From AWTP1-13 sp963820375 (GTDB lineage: Bacteria > Pseudomonadota > Alphaproteobacteria > Rhizobiales > Hyphomicrobiaceae): a stretch of DNA of 64,000 bases. Where the stretch lies: NCBI GenBank assembly GCA_963820375.1, contig CAWFZX010000019.1:62001-126000 (forward strand), given 5' to 3'. The translations under genes were made by a program, and so were the position numbers. The notes beneath the pieces were generated by a model that was not told where the DNA came from, did not search any database, and was given only the letters and a program-made list of their open reading frames with translations. Positions 8,106 through 18,576 of the stretch are shown in pieces; the stretch's first letter is position 1, and every line of letters begins with the position of its first letter.

Positions 8106-8837
8106 TTACCGGTTCAGCTGGGCGACGAACGCTTTGGTTCGGCTCTGGCGTGGGGCATTGAAGAGGCTGTCGGGCGTTCCCTGTTCGACGATGCGGCCGT
8201 CGTCCATGAAGACGACGCGGTCGGCAGCCTCGCGGGCAAAGCGCAGCTCGTGGCTAACGACCAGCATGGTCATGCCGCGCGCCTTGAGGTCACGCATGAC
8301 GGCCAGCACCGAGCCAACCAGCTCAGGATCGAGCGCCGACGTCGGCTCGTCGAACAGCACGATCTTGGGATCAAGGGCGAGCGCACGGGCGATGGCGACG
8401 CGCTGCTGCTGGCCGCCCGACAACTCGCTGGGATAGCTGCCGGCCTTGTCCGCCAGGCCGACGCCGGCAAGGGCGCTACGACCGAGCTGGTCGGCATCGG
8501 CGCCAGACTTCTTGAGCACCCGCCGCAAGGCCAGCGTAACGTTGCCCAAGGCCGTCATATGCGGGTAGAGATTGAAGGACTGGAACACCATGCCCATGGA
8601 GCGGCGCAGCGCGTTGAGATCCGTGCCGCGTGCCGTCACCTCGACCCCGTCGAAGTTGACGCTGCCGCCGCTCGGCTCTTCCAGGCGGTTGAGGCAGCGC
8701 AGCAGCGTCGACTTGCCCGAACCGGACGGCCCGATGATGAACACCAGTTCGCGTTCGGCAACGCTGAGGTCGATACCCCTGAGCACCTCGGTCGAACCGA
8801 AGCTTTTCCTCAGCCCCGAGACCGCCAGTATCGTCAT
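8106..8837 (-). CDS. Amino acid ABC transporter ATP-binding protein
   Basis: A 243-residue ABC ATPase of the GlnQ/HisP type. Walker A is GPSGSGKST (about residue 36), the Q-loop is VFQSFNLYPHMT, the signature is LSGGQQQRVAIARAL, Walker B is KIVLFDEPTSALD and the switch histidine is in VVSHEL. The start at 8837 (MTILAVSGLRKSFG) is the family norm; a longer open frame upstream overlaps the binding-protein gene and is discarded. It powers the importer formed with the two permeases immediately downstream. Confidence 0.93.
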   Translation of the reverse strand: MTILAVSGLRKSFGSTEVLRGIDLSVAERELVFIIGPSGSGKSTLLRCLNRLEEPSGGSVNFDGVEVTARGTDLNALRRSMGMVFQSFNLYPHMTALGNVTLALRRVLKKSGADADQLGRSALAGVGLADKAGSYPSELSGGQQQRVAIARALALDPKIVLFDEPTSALDPELVGSVLAVMRDLKARGMTMLVVSHELRFAREAADRVVFMDDGRIVEQGTPDSLFNAPRQSRTKAFVAQLNR

Positions 8838-8890
8838 GCCTGCAGGATCACTCTTGCCTGCCGACCCCGTGCGCGCAGCGCCCGCCCGGC

Positions 8891-9727
8891 TCAGCCGCAC
8901 TTTGCTTCGCGTGCGGCTTCTTCGTAACCGGGCGTGCCCGGCACGCCGGTACCGGGATAGATGGTCACGGCCGGCGAGTTCGGCTCGGGCTTCGTCCCGA
9001 ACCAGCGCTCGTGCATGGCGGCCATGGTGCCGTCCTTTTTCATGCACTCGATGACGTTCTCGATCTGCCCGCGCAGCTCGGTCGCGTCCTTGCGCAGCGG
9101 CATCGCCCAAACCAACCCGGTCACATGCAGATAGGAAAGTTGCAACTGCGGCTGCTGTTTGACCGCCCATTGCACCGCCGTGTTGCCCGCGACGTTGGCG
9201 TAGGCTCGGCCGGCAAGCACGGCCTGCACGGCGTCCGTCTGCGTGCCGAAACTCTCGACGGTCCAGCCGATGTCGCCTTCGAGCCCGCGCGCCCAGCTGT
9301 CGTAGATCGACCCCTTGTTGACGGCGATCACCTTGCCCTTGAACTGCTTCAGGTCGCTGATCGCCGGCTCGCCCTTCTTGGTCACGAATTGATAGTCGGT
9401 ATTGAGATAGCCTTCGGTGAAAATGTAGTTCTCGGCGCGCTCCTTGGTAACCGTCACCGGCGCGCCAACGAAATCGATGCTGCCTGCCTGCAGGGCGGGC
9501 AGGATCCCCGAGAACTGCATGGCCGCAATTTCGACCGGACGCTTGAGGCGCTTGCCGATCTCGTTGGCAAGATCGACATTAAAGCCCTGGATGCCGCCCT
9601 CGAGCCTTGGCATGGCGTGGGGGGCAAAGGTGCCATCAACGGCGGTCCGGAGCGGTTGCTGCGCCGCGCCAAGCGCGGGCAAGGCCAGGACGGCGAGGGT
9701 CAAGATGACAGGGGTCCCCAGACGCAT
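8891..9727 (-). CDS. ABC transporter substrate-binding protein, amino acid type (SBP family 3)
   Basis: A 278-residue periplasmic binding protein. The start at 9727 gives a clear Sec signal peptide (MRLGTPVILTLAVLALPALG, cleavage near AAQ). The mature part shows the family-3 pattern: LRTAVDGTFAPHAMP, GFNVDLANEIGKRLKRPVE, GSIDFVGAPVTVTKERAENYIFTE. Two cysteines occur, near the ECMKKDG segment and at the extreme C-terminus. It is the first transporter gene in transcription order and sits 53 bases ahead of the ATPase. Ligand identity is not readable; the context points to an amide or amino acid derivative. Confidence 0.9.
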   Translation of the reverse strand: MRLGTPVILTLAVLALPALGAAQQPLRTAVDGTFAPHAMPRLEGGIQGFNVDLANEIGKRLKRPVEIAAMQFSGILPALQAGSIDFVGAPVTVTKERAENYIFTEGYLNTDYQFVTKKGEPAISDLKQFKGKVIAVNKGSIYDSWARGLEGDIGWTVESFGTQTDAVQAVLAGRAYANVAGNTAVQWAVKQQPQLQLSYLHVTGLVWAMPLRKDATELRGQIENVIECMKKDGTMAAMHERWFGTKPEPNSPAVTIYPGTGVPGTPGYEEAAREAKCG

Positions 9728-9989
9728 GATCGTGCTCCACGGCGTGACGCTGGTGATCCTAGGGTGTCCGCGCACCGCCTGACAATGGTCTTGGGGGCTG
9801 GGCAAGCGCGCCGTCCCGTTGGGCAGATTGCCTCAATCCGCGCCAGCTCAAGAGCGGCGCTAGATCGCTCGGCCACGGTCCAGCGCCACGGCCGCCTCCT
9901 GCCCGGCTCCGGGCCGAACGTTGCCGGCATCAGTCTCCGGCAAGGCGAGGCTTGCAGATCGATGTGGTCGCCGCCGAGCGACATGGCGA

Positions 9990-11069
9990 TTACTCCGGCG
10001 TCAGCGCCGGCAACGCTGGCAGCCCGGCCTTTGCCGCCTCCGCCTGCAGGGCGGCGAACTCCTTGGCATGGTAGGGAACACCGCTCGAGCGGCGTTCCTG
10101 CTCAAGCCGCGCCTCCAGCTCGCCGGGCATGACCACTTCGCTGAAACCCTCCGCTGGCGGGTTTGCGTGCACGCGCTCGGCCAGCCGATCGATGCGCGCG
10201 CGATAGTCGTCGCCACTGACAAACAGGTCGGGCTTCATGGCGAGAAAGAAATGCCCCACATTTTGCGGCCGGTCGTAGTCGAGGAACTGGCTGGCGACCT
10301 CGCCCGCGCAGGCGGCGCCGGAAATCACCCCACCCATGATGTCCATCAGCATCGCCAGGCCGGAACCCTTATAGCCGCCGATCGGCAGCACCACGCCACC
10401 AGCGAGCGCAGCATTGGGATCGCTGGTGGCGCGCCCCTGGGCGTCGAGTGCGTAGCCCGCTGGAATGCTCTCGCCCCGTCGGGCGGCGCGGCGGATTTTG
10501 CCGCGCGCGGCAACGGCCGGCGACATGTCGAGCAGGAAGGGCCGTTCTTTGCCGGCCGGGGCGCCCGCGGCAAACGGATTGGTCCCCAGCAACGCCTCGC
10601 GCCCGCCCCATGGCGGCATCGCCCGCGAGGCGTTGGAAAACACCATGGCTATGAAACCAGCGTCCAACGCCGGCAGCACGTAGGCGGCGGCCATGCCGAA
10701 ATGCGTGCTGCGATGCGCCGAGACGATGCCGATGCCGAAGCGGGCCGCCATCTCCATGGCTTCGTTGATGGCGCGCATGCCGACGACGAAACCAAAGCCG
10801 TTGTCGCCGTCAAGCGTGGCGGCGACGGGGGTGACGCGGCGCACGGCGAGCGTGGGGCGAGGATTGATGAGCCCGCGCCGCAGGCGCTCAAGGTATTGCG
10901 GCAGAAACTGCAAACCGTGCGTATCAATACCGCGCAAATCGGCGCGTACCAGGCAGTGCGCGACGATTTGCGCATCCGCTGGCGAAAGACCATGGTGCAG
11001 CAAAAGCCGGCGCCCGAAGGCTTCCGCCTCCGCCACCGCGACGCGCACGAAATCCTGCAAGGTTGCCAT
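9990..11069 (-). CDS. Malate/L-lactate/ureidoglycolate dehydrogenase family oxidoreductase
   Basis: A 359-residue NAD(P)-dependent dehydrogenase of the Ldh_2 family (AllD, YiaK, ComC, malate dehydrogenase MdhT). The start at 11069 (MATLQDFVRVAVAEAEAFG) fits the family; the frame extends to 11174 without homology. Visible features are ADLRGIDTHGLQFLPQYL near residue 52, SAHRSTHFGMAAAYVLPAL with the catalytic His, and the GGYKGSGLAMLMDIMGG loop. In purine or hydantoin catabolism the AllD member oxidises ureidoglycolate to oxalurate, which would suit this cluster, but other 2-hydroxy acids are equally possible. Confidence 0.85.
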   Translation of the reverse strand: MATLQDFVRVAVAEAEAFGRRLLLHHGLSPADAQIVAHCLVRADLRGIDTHGLQFLPQYLERLRRGLINPRPTLAVRRVTPVAATLDGDNGFGFVVGMRAINEAMEMAARFGIGIVSAHRSTHFGMAAAYVLPALDAGFIAMVFSNASRAMPPWGGREALLGTNPFAAGAPAGKERPFLLDMSPAVAARGKIRRAARRGESIPAGYALDAQGRATSDPNAALAGGVVLPIGGYKGSGLAMLMDIMGGVISGAACAGEVASQFLDYDRPQNVGHFFLAMKPDLFVSGDDYRARIDRLAERVHANPPAEGFSEVVMPGELEARLEQERRSSGVPYHAKEFAALQAEAAKAGLPALPALTPE

Positions 11070-11234
11070 GCCTGCCACCTCATGCGTCAGCGGGGCAAAA
11101 GCGGCCGCTCGGCTGCCGCCGGCGTTATCGGCCAGGCCACCGGGGCGCGCCAGCATTTTTTGTGAAAAAGCCACGCCAGCGTGCTGGCGCCGCCGGCCGC
11201 ACCGGCGCTGTGGCGGCAGGCGTGGCCCAGGCTC

Positions 11235-12032
11235 TCAACGCTCCAGATCGTGCACCTGGCGCGCGCGTGCACTGGCTTCGGCCAGCAGGAAGGCAAGGTC
11301 GGTGCCGGTCGAGACATAGCGCGCGCCCATTTTGACGAACTTGGCGATCAGCTCGGGCCGGGACGGCAGCCCGCCGACGCCCACGTGCTTGCCGTGCCTG
11401 CGGCAGGCGGCGAGCGTGCGCGCGTAGGCATCATGCACGCGTGGATGCTCGAACTGGCCGGGAATGCCGATGTCGGCCATAAAGTCATTGGTGCCAATCA
11501 TGATCAGGTCGACGCCGTCAACGGCGGCAATCTCCTCGGCCCTGTCGATGGCCTCGCCGCTTTCGAACTGGATCACGACCATGCTGGCGGCGTTCATGGC
11601 CGCATTGGCCTCGCCGGCGCCGAAGCTGCGATAGTCGAGGTGCGGCAGCCCGCCGGAGGCGCCGCGGTGTCCGAGCGGAGCATACTTGGCGGCCGCCACC
11701 ACCGCGCGTGCCTGCTGCGGCGAGCGCACGTCCGGGGCGATCACGCCCAGTGCGCCACCATCGAGCACGCGGCAGATGTATTCGGGAGTGTTGGCCGGGA
11801 CGCGAACCAACGGCGCAATCCCCATCGCCAAGGCGGCCATGCAGATCTGGCCGGTAGCGTCGAGACTAAGACTGGAGTGCTCCAGATCGACGTAGAGGGA
11901 ATCGAAGCCCGCGGTCCGGGCAATGCGCACAATTTCAATGCCGCGTACCAGCCGCACCGTCATCGAGGAGACGACTTCGTCGCGCGCCAGCTTTTCTTTG
12001 ACGTTGTTGCGCAGCATGTCGCTCAACCGCAT
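11235..12032 (-). CDS. HpcH/HpaI aldolase/citrate lyase family protein
   Basis: About 265 residues, a metal-dependent class II pyruvate aldolase of the HpaI type, which cleaves 2-keto-4-hydroxy acids. Typical segments are SLYVDLEHSSLSLDATGQICMAAL near residue 45 (the Glu being a metal ligand region), PLVRVPANTPEYICRVLDGGALGVIAPDV and VDLIMIGTNDFMADIG. Two ATGs are close together (12038 and 12032); I prefer 12032 because a run of five G lies about seven bases upstream of it. It follows the CoA-transferase subunit B gene after 25 bases. The substrate is not identifiable. Confidence 0.87.
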   Translation of the reverse strand: MRLSDMLRNNVKEKLARDEVVSSMTVRLVRGIEIVRIARTAGFDSLYVDLEHSSLSLDATGQICMAALAMGIAPLVRVPANTPEYICRVLDGGALGVIAPDVRSPQQARAVVAAAKYAPLGHRGASGGLPHLDYRSFGAGEANAAMNAASMVVIQFESGEAIDRAEEIAAVDGVDLIMIGTNDFMADIGIPGQFEHPRVHDAYARTLAACRRHGKHVGVGGLPSRPELIAKFVKMGARYVSTGTDLAFLLAEASARARQVHDLER

Positions 12033-12057
12033 CGCCATACCCCCTGCTGCCAGCGCT

Positions 12058-12840
12058 CTAGCCCGTGTAGAGCTCGTCCGGATCGAGTTCGCGCAGCACC
12101 TCCAGCTCCTGCTGGCGCGGCGGCGCCAGGCTCTCGACGTCTTCGGCAAAAATGAGCTTGAAGCCGGTATGGTCCTGCACCTGATCGCGGCTCACGCCGG
12201 GATTGAGGCCCAGCACCTTCATCTCGCGGCTGTCACCATCAAACCCCATGACGGCGAGGTCGGTGACCACGCGCCACATACCGCCCTGCGGCAAGCCGCG
12301 CTCGCAACGCGTGCGCCCGCCGGCAAGCCAACCCGGCGAGGTGATGAAATCCACTTTCTCCACGAACCGGCGCTTCTCGTGCTTCATGGCAACGATCATA
12401 TCGGTGAGCGAAGAGATGTCGTTGCCGCCGCCGCTGCCCGGCAATCTGATCTTGGGGTTGTCGGCATCGCCGATGAAGGAGGAGTTGAGATTGCCGAACT
12501 TGTCGATCTGTGCCCCGCCCATGAAACCGACGTCGACATAACCGCGCTGCAGCAGGAGGAGCACATCGGTGATCGGCAGCACCATGTTGGCGCGCCGCGT
12601 GCAACGCTGCTCGTTGGTCGAGGGCGGCAACTGGCCGGGCACGATGAATGGGCCGATGGTGCCGCCTTCGAACAGGATGGTGAGGTGCGGTGCGTGCAGG
12701 CGCTGGGCCAAGGTCGCCGCCAACAGCGGGACGCCGACGCCGGCGAAGACGATTTGGCCGTCCTGCAAGAGGCGGCTGGCCATGACGGCCAACAATGCGG
12801 CAGCCGTGTAGTTGCCCGCGGACGCTTTGGACTCAGTCAT
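12058..12840 (-). CDS. CoA-transferase subunit B (glutaconate CoA-transferase/IpdB-like)
   Basis: A 260-residue class I CoA-transferase beta subunit. The family's glutamate loop is seen in LTILFEGGTIGPFIVP near residue 65, followed by the GYVDVGFMGGAQIDKFGNLNSS strand-turn and a late GFDGDSREMKVLGLNPGVS segment typical of the GctB/IpdB branch. The start at 12840 (MTESKASAGNYTAAALLAVM) overlaps the alpha subunit stop by eight bases, supporting obligate co-translation. Together the subunits would activate a dicarboxylic or keto acid to its CoA ester, or in the IpdAB manner hydrolyse a ring thioester. Confidence 0.88.
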   Translation of the reverse strand: MTESKASAGNYTAAALLAVMASRLLQDGQIVFAGVGVPLLAATLAQRLHAPHLTILFEGGTIGPFIVPGQLPPSTNEQRCTRRANMVLPITDVLLLLQRGYVDVGFMGGAQIDKFGNLNSSFIGDADNPKIRLPGSGGGNDISSLTDMIVAMKHEKRRFVEKVDFITSPGWLAGGRTRCERGLPQGGMWRVVTDLAVMGFDGDSREMKVLGLNPGVSRDQVQDHTGFKLIFAEDVESLAPPRQQELEVLRELDPDELYTG

Positions 12841-13804
12841 TGTGCACGCTCCGGCCGCGGCGACAGGCATCCAGTATGGCCTCCACGCCGATCCGGCTCA
12901 GATATTCCGACCAGGACTTCGGCGCGTAGTAGTAATCTTCGAGATACTGTCGGCAGCCGGCCACCGGATCCTTCGAGACGCGTTCGGCATAGTCGTCGAG
13001 CGCGGAAAAGAAAGGCTCGTAGACGCCATAGCACTCGTGTGGGGCACAGCCGATCGGCGCCTCGACCACCGCCTGCACGGCAAAAAAAGGAATGCGCGTC
13101 GCGTCCGGCAGGCGCCGGATCTGCTCATTGGAGATGATGCGCTCCGTGGTCAGGATCACGCGCTTTGCCGCCATCGCCATGTCGATGTCCATGAACTGCA
13201 GACCATCGAGCTGCGCGTTGCCAAAGGCATCGCAGCGCTGCACGTGGATCAGCGCCAGATCCGGGTTGAGAGCCGGCAGCAGCGTCAGCTGTTCGCCGGT
13301 GAAGGGGCAGGCCATGGTCCTGATCTGATCGCCCACCCGCTGGCCGACATCGGAACCCAACATCGATCGCGATGGCATGAACGGAATGCCCATGGCGCCA
13401 GCGCGATAGCGCAGGCCCATCGACATGTGGCTCCACTCGTCGAAGCGCGCGAGCTTGTTCTCGGTGTAGTGGCGCATGATCTTCGAGACGCCCCAGACGA
13501 TGCCCTGTGAGAACCAGCTGGTGATAATATGGCTGGAAACTCCCGAGGCGAACAACAGATCGCCTTCGGTGGAGGTGATCGAACGGGAGATCGTCAGGCC
13601 CTTCTTCTGCGCCCGGATCAGGGCCCAGATCATTGCCATCGGCGTGCGTGAAAGCGTGCAACCGCCGATCGCCACGTGCTCGCCATCGTCTACCAGCTGG
13701 GCCGCCTCTTCCAGCGACATCACTTTCTCGCGCAAGCCCCGGTCGCGTGCCAGCGTGTCGCGGCGCAACTGCTGATAGGGGGCCACCAGGGCCTCGGAAC
13801 TCAT
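12833..13804 (-). CDS. CoA-transferase subunit A (glutaconate CoA-transferase/IpdA-like)
   Basis: About 323 residues, the alpha subunit partner of the preceding entry. VMSLEEAAQLVDDGEHVAIGG near residue 30 and the SRTPMAMIWALIRAQKKG helix match the GctA/IpdA family, as do HVQRCDAFGNAQLDG and ILTTERIISNEQIRR. An ATG at 13804 and a GTG at 13810 both follow AGGAG; either start changes only two residues. It lies 19 bases after the PLP-enzyme gene. The pairing and order (A then B) are standard for heteromeric class I transferases. Confidence 0.88.
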   Translation of the reverse strand: MSSEALVAPYQQLRRDTLARDRGLREKVMSLEEAAQLVDDGEHVAIGGCTLSRTPMAMIWALIRAQKKGLTISRSITSTEGDLLFASGVSSHIITSWFSQGIVWGVSKIMRHYTENKLARFDEWSHMSMGLRYRAGAMGIPFMPSRSMLGSDVGQRVGDQIRTMACPFTGEQLTLLPALNPDLALIHVQRCDAFGNAQLDGLQFMDIDMAMAAKRVILTTERIISNEQIRRLPDATRIPFFAVQAVVEAPIGCAPHECYGVYEPFFSALDDYAERVSKDPVAGCRQYLEDYYYAPKSWSEYLSRIGVEAILDACRRGRSVHND

Positions 13805-13823
13805 CGGCACCGTTCTCCTAGCA

Positions 13824-15326
<1,503 letters not shown>

Positions 15327-15346
15327 GGCGCAGCTCCGCCGGCAGG

Positions 15347-17872
15347 CTACTCTGCCGCCTGCAACGGCGGCCGCCTGTCTCGGCCGGCGCCGTCAACAGT
15401 CGAGAGGGGCGCAGCCGAGCAGGGTTCATAAAGAGTGGTGCGCTGACACGGCGAACGGTCGGCCGTGCGGATCATGGCCTCCAGGTCGGCAGCACCAATC
15501 TCCTGGCCGTGCATGGCGCCGGCGGCGCGGGTAATGGATTCGTTCATCAGCACACCGCCAAGGTCATTGGCGCCCGCCGCGAGACAGGCGACGGCCCCCT
15601 CGGGTCCCATCTTCACCCACGAGGCTTGGATGTTTCGAAAGAGCGGGTTCAGGGCCAGCCGCGACACCGCATGCATGAGTACTGCCTCGCGGAAGGTCGG
15701 CCCCTTGCGCGCCTGTCCTTTGAGATAGATCGGCGCTTCCATGTGCACGAACGGCAGTGGCACGAACTCGGTGAAGCCGCCGCTGTTGGCCTGCAGAGCG
15801 CGCACGCGCATGAGGTGGCGGGCCCAGTGCCGATAGCCGTCGACGTGCCCGAACATGATGGTGGCCGTGCTTTTGAGACCGACGGCGTGCGCGGTCTCCA
15901 TCACCTCAAACCATTGCGCGGTATTGATCTTATCGGGGCAGAGGAGCGCGCGTACCTCATCGTCGAGGATTTCCGCCGCCGTGCCAGGCAGGCTCGCCAA
16001 GCCCGCTGCCTTCAGCCGCGACAGGTAGTCCGCCAGCGGCAGAGAAAGCGTCGCCGCGCCGTGCCAAATCTCGAGCGGTGAGAAGGCGTGCACGTGCATC
16101 TGCGGCACCGCGGATTTCACGGCGGCAACGATGCCAAGGTAGGTATCGCCGGTGTAGCCGGGCCGGATGCCGCCCTGCAGACACACCTCGGTGGCTCCCC
16201 GCTGCCAGGCCTCGCTGGTTCGCCTGCCGATTTCCGCGGCATCGAGGTCGTAGGGCTTGTCGCGATGGCCGAGGTTGTGCCGCCCCTTCGAGAAGGCGCA
16301 GAACTTGCAGCCGTAGGTGCAGATGTTGGTGTAGTTGATGTTGCGGTTGACGACATAGGTCACGGTATTGCCGACCGCCTGTTGGCGCAGCCGGTCGGCG
16401 GCAGCAACCAGCGCGGCGAAATCTCGCCCGCGCGCCGCAAACAGACGGACGATTTGCGCCTCCGTCAGTGCCTCGCCCGCCGCCGCGCGCGCAAGGATGG
16501 CGCCAAGATCGCCGCTGGCGTGCGGTTGCTCTGCCCGCAGCTGGGCCAGCGGCGGGGCCGGCAACGGCGCGAGCCCACCCGGCGCCCAATCGTTCTCGCG
16601 CGCATAAGCCTCGCCATCGAGGTGGCGCAGTGTCGGTGTCAGCAGCGCCGGATCGAGCCAATCTGAGCCGCCAGAGGAGGCGAGCGCTCCGCCTTGCCGT
16701 GCCGGCGCTGGCGTGCGCCCGGCAGCGGCGCCAGCCCGACTGGCGTCGGCGGCAGCGGCCGCCGTCGGCGCTGGCATTGCCTCGCCCGTGAGAAAGGCGG
16801 GGTAGACGGCCAAGCGCTCGACCAGCGTGCGCCCGGCCCGCTCGGTCGCCTCGCTGAGCGCCTCCAGATGCGGCCACGGTGCTTCCGGATTGACGTGATC
16901 CGGCGTCACCGGCGACACGCCGCCCCAATCGTTAATGCCGGCCGCAATCAACTGCGCCAGGCCGTCGGGCCGCAGGTTGGGAGGGGCTTGGATGTTCATG
17001 CGGCTGCCGAACAGCAGGCGCGCCACCGCAACGGTCCACACCTGCTCCTCGAGCGCCGGCTCGGCTGCCTGCGCCATGCGCGTCCCGGGCTTGGCGCGGA
17101 AATTCTGGATGATGATTTCCTGGATGTGGCCGTGCCGCTCATGCACGTCGCGGATGGCAAGCAACGCCTCGATGCGCTCGCTGCGCGTTTCACCGATGCC
17201 GATCAGAATGCCGGTGGTGAACGGCACGCGGGCACGCCCGGCCGCCTCCAGCATGCCAAGGCGGGCGGCAGGATCCTTGTCGGGGGAACCATAGTGCGGC
17301 CCGCCCGGTGCCGACAGTCGCGCCGAGGCCGTCTCCAGCATGATGCCTTGCGACACGGACACCCGGCGCAGGCGCCGCAGCCAAGCCTCGTCCATGAGGC
17401 CGGGATTGAGATGGGGCAGCAGTCCCGTTTCCCTCAGCACCCGCTCGGCCGAGGCTTCGAGATAGTCGAGGGTGGAGGCGGCAGCCAGTGCGTCGAGGGC
17501 GCGGCGCGCGGCGCTGTAGCGCAGCTCGGGCTTGTCGCCGAGCGTGAACAAGGCCTCCTTGCAGCCGGCCGCGCGTCCCGCATTGGCGATCGCCAGCACC
17601 GCATCCGGCGTCAGGTAGGCCGCCTCACCTTGGCGAGGCGGCCGCGCGAAGGTGCAGTAGTGACAGACGTCGCGGCACAAGTGCGTGAGGGGAATGAACA
17701 CCTTCTTCGAAAACGACACCCGGTGCGCATGGCCGGCGAGGCAGATCTCTTGCGCAATCGCGCTCAGCCGCGCCAGGTCATGACAGTGCGCCAAGGCCAG
17801 GGCTTGCTGCGGCGCCAGCCGGCGACCGGCTTGGGCTGCCGCCAGCGCGGCGTCAACTGTGGCAGTCTTCAT
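15347..17872 (-). CDS. cofGH: Bifunctional FO synthase (CofG-CofH fusion, FbiC type)
   Basis: An 841-residue two-domain radical SAM enzyme that builds 7,8-didemethyl-8-hydroxy-5-deazariboflavin (FO), the chromophore of coenzyme F420, from tyrosine and 5-amino-6-ribitylaminouracil. The N-terminal CofG half carries CRDVCHYC (CxxxCxxC) near residue 70; the C-terminal CofH half carries CTYGCKFC near residue 515. An Ala/Pro-rich linker near residues 360-400 joins them. Order and length match actinobacterial FbiC rather than the separate archaeal genes. It overlaps cofC by four bases, and fno/cofE/cofD/cofC lie directly upstream, so the full pathway is here. The fused form hints at transfer from an FbiC-bearing lineage. 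Confidence 0.95.
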   Translation of the reverse strand: MKTATVDAALAAAQAGRRLAPQQALALAHCHDLARLSAIAQEICLAGHAHRVSFSKKVFIPLTHLCRDVCHYCTFARPPRQGEAAYLTPDAVLAIANAGRAAGCKEALFTLGDKPELRYSAARRALDALAAASTLDYLEASAERVLRETGLLPHLNPGLMDEAWLRRLRRVSVSQGIMLETASARLSAPGGPHYGSPDKDPAARLGMLEAAGRARVPFTTGILIGIGETRSERIEALLAIRDVHERHGHIQEIIIQNFRAKPGTRMAQAAEPALEEQVWTVAVARLLFGSRMNIQAPPNLRPDGLAQLIAAGINDWGGVSPVTPDHVNPEAPWPHLEALSEATERAGRTLVERLAVYPAFLTGEAMPAPTAAAAADASRAGAAAGRTPAPARQGGALASSGGSDWLDPALLTPTLRHLDGEAYARENDWAPGGLAPLPAPPLAQLRAEQPHASGDLGAILARAAAGEALTEAQIVRLFAARGRDFAALVAAADRLRQQAVGNTVTYVVNRNINYTNICTYGCKFCAFSKGRHNLGHRDKPYDLDAAEIGRRTSEAWQRGATEVCLQGGIRPGYTGDTYLGIVAAVKSAVPQMHVHAFSPLEIWHGAATLSLPLADYLSRLKAAGLASLPGTAAEILDDEVRALLCPDKINTAQWFEVMETAHAVGLKSTATIMFGHVDGYRHWARHLMRVRALQANSGGFTEFVPLPFVHMEAPIYLKGQARKGPTFREAVLMHAVSRLALNPLFRNIQASWVKMGPEGAVACLAAGANDLGGVLMNESITRAAGAMHGQEIGAADLEAMIRTADRSPCQRTTLYEPCSAAPLSTVDGAGRDRRPPLQAAE

Positions 17873-18567
17873 CGGCCGTCCGCTTCCGTTAGGGATCGTC
17901 TGCCTTGCTGCGCCTTCATGACATGCCGGGCAAGGAACTGGAAGTGCGCTAGCTGCGGGGCAGGACCGATGAGGCGCTCAAGATCGCCGGGCTGATCGAT
18001 ATCGCCAGCGAGACCTGGCAGGTGCAGGACTTCAACATTGAGGCGTCGCGCAAGCGCCTGCGCGAGGTGGCGCAGATAGCTGCCGGGACCGAAGCTCGGG
18101 GCCATTGCATCGGGCGGCATCAGCAGCATGGCGTTGGTGCCGCCGCCATCGGCAGCCGGCACCAGCCTGGCCCGCGCACCGGCTCCGTGCGCGGGCGAGG
18201 CCAACAGGCTTGCCAGTTCGCCCGGGGTGATGAGCGGGACGTCGGCCGGCAACACCAGGGCGCGGCTGGCGCCCTCGGCGCAGGCCTGCGCCAAGCCGGC
18301 GCGCACCGCCGCATTCAGGCCGCGCATGCGCCGCTCGCGCAAGACCCGGGCTCCCTTGGATTCGGCAAGGTGCGCCACGCTTGGGTCAGGCGTTACCACC
18401 AGGATAAAACGCGCCGCAATGGCCTCGGTGACGACGCCGAGCACTGTTTGCAACATGCCAAGAACCAAGTCTCGGCGCGCCTGCGGCGGCAACACCGGCG
18501 CCAGGCGCTGCTTGGCAGCGCTCAGGGCTTTCACCGGGATGATGGCAAAGGTCGCTGCCGCCTGCAT
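17869..18567 (-). CDS. cofC: 2-phospho-L-lactate guanylyltransferase (CofC/FbiD)
   Basis: A 232-residue nucleotidyltransferase of the CofC family, which activates 2-phospholactate (or phosphoenolpyruvate or 3-phosphoglycerate in some lineages) with GTP for F420 assembly. The N-terminus FAIIPVKALSAAKQRLAPVL is the family's nucleotide-binding start, and ALVLPADVPLITPGELASLL matches the metal-binding LPxDxPL motif. It starts MQAAATFAIIPVK at 18567, nine bases after cofD ends, and overlaps cofGH by four bases. Which three-carbon phosphate this CofC accepts cannot be told from the sequence alone. Confidence 0.9.
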   Translation of the reverse strand: MQAAATFAIIPVKALSAAKQRLAPVLPPQARRDLVLGMLQTVLGVVTEAIAARFILVVTPDPSVAHLAESKGARVLRERRMRGLNAAVRAGLAQACAEGASRALVLPADVPLITPGELASLLASPAHGAGARARLVPAADGGGTNAMLLMPPDAMAPSFGPGSYLRHLAQALARRLNVEVLHLPGLAGDIDQPGDLERLIGPAPQLAHFQFLARHVMKAQQGRRSLTEADGR

Positions 18568-18576
18568 GCCACCGTC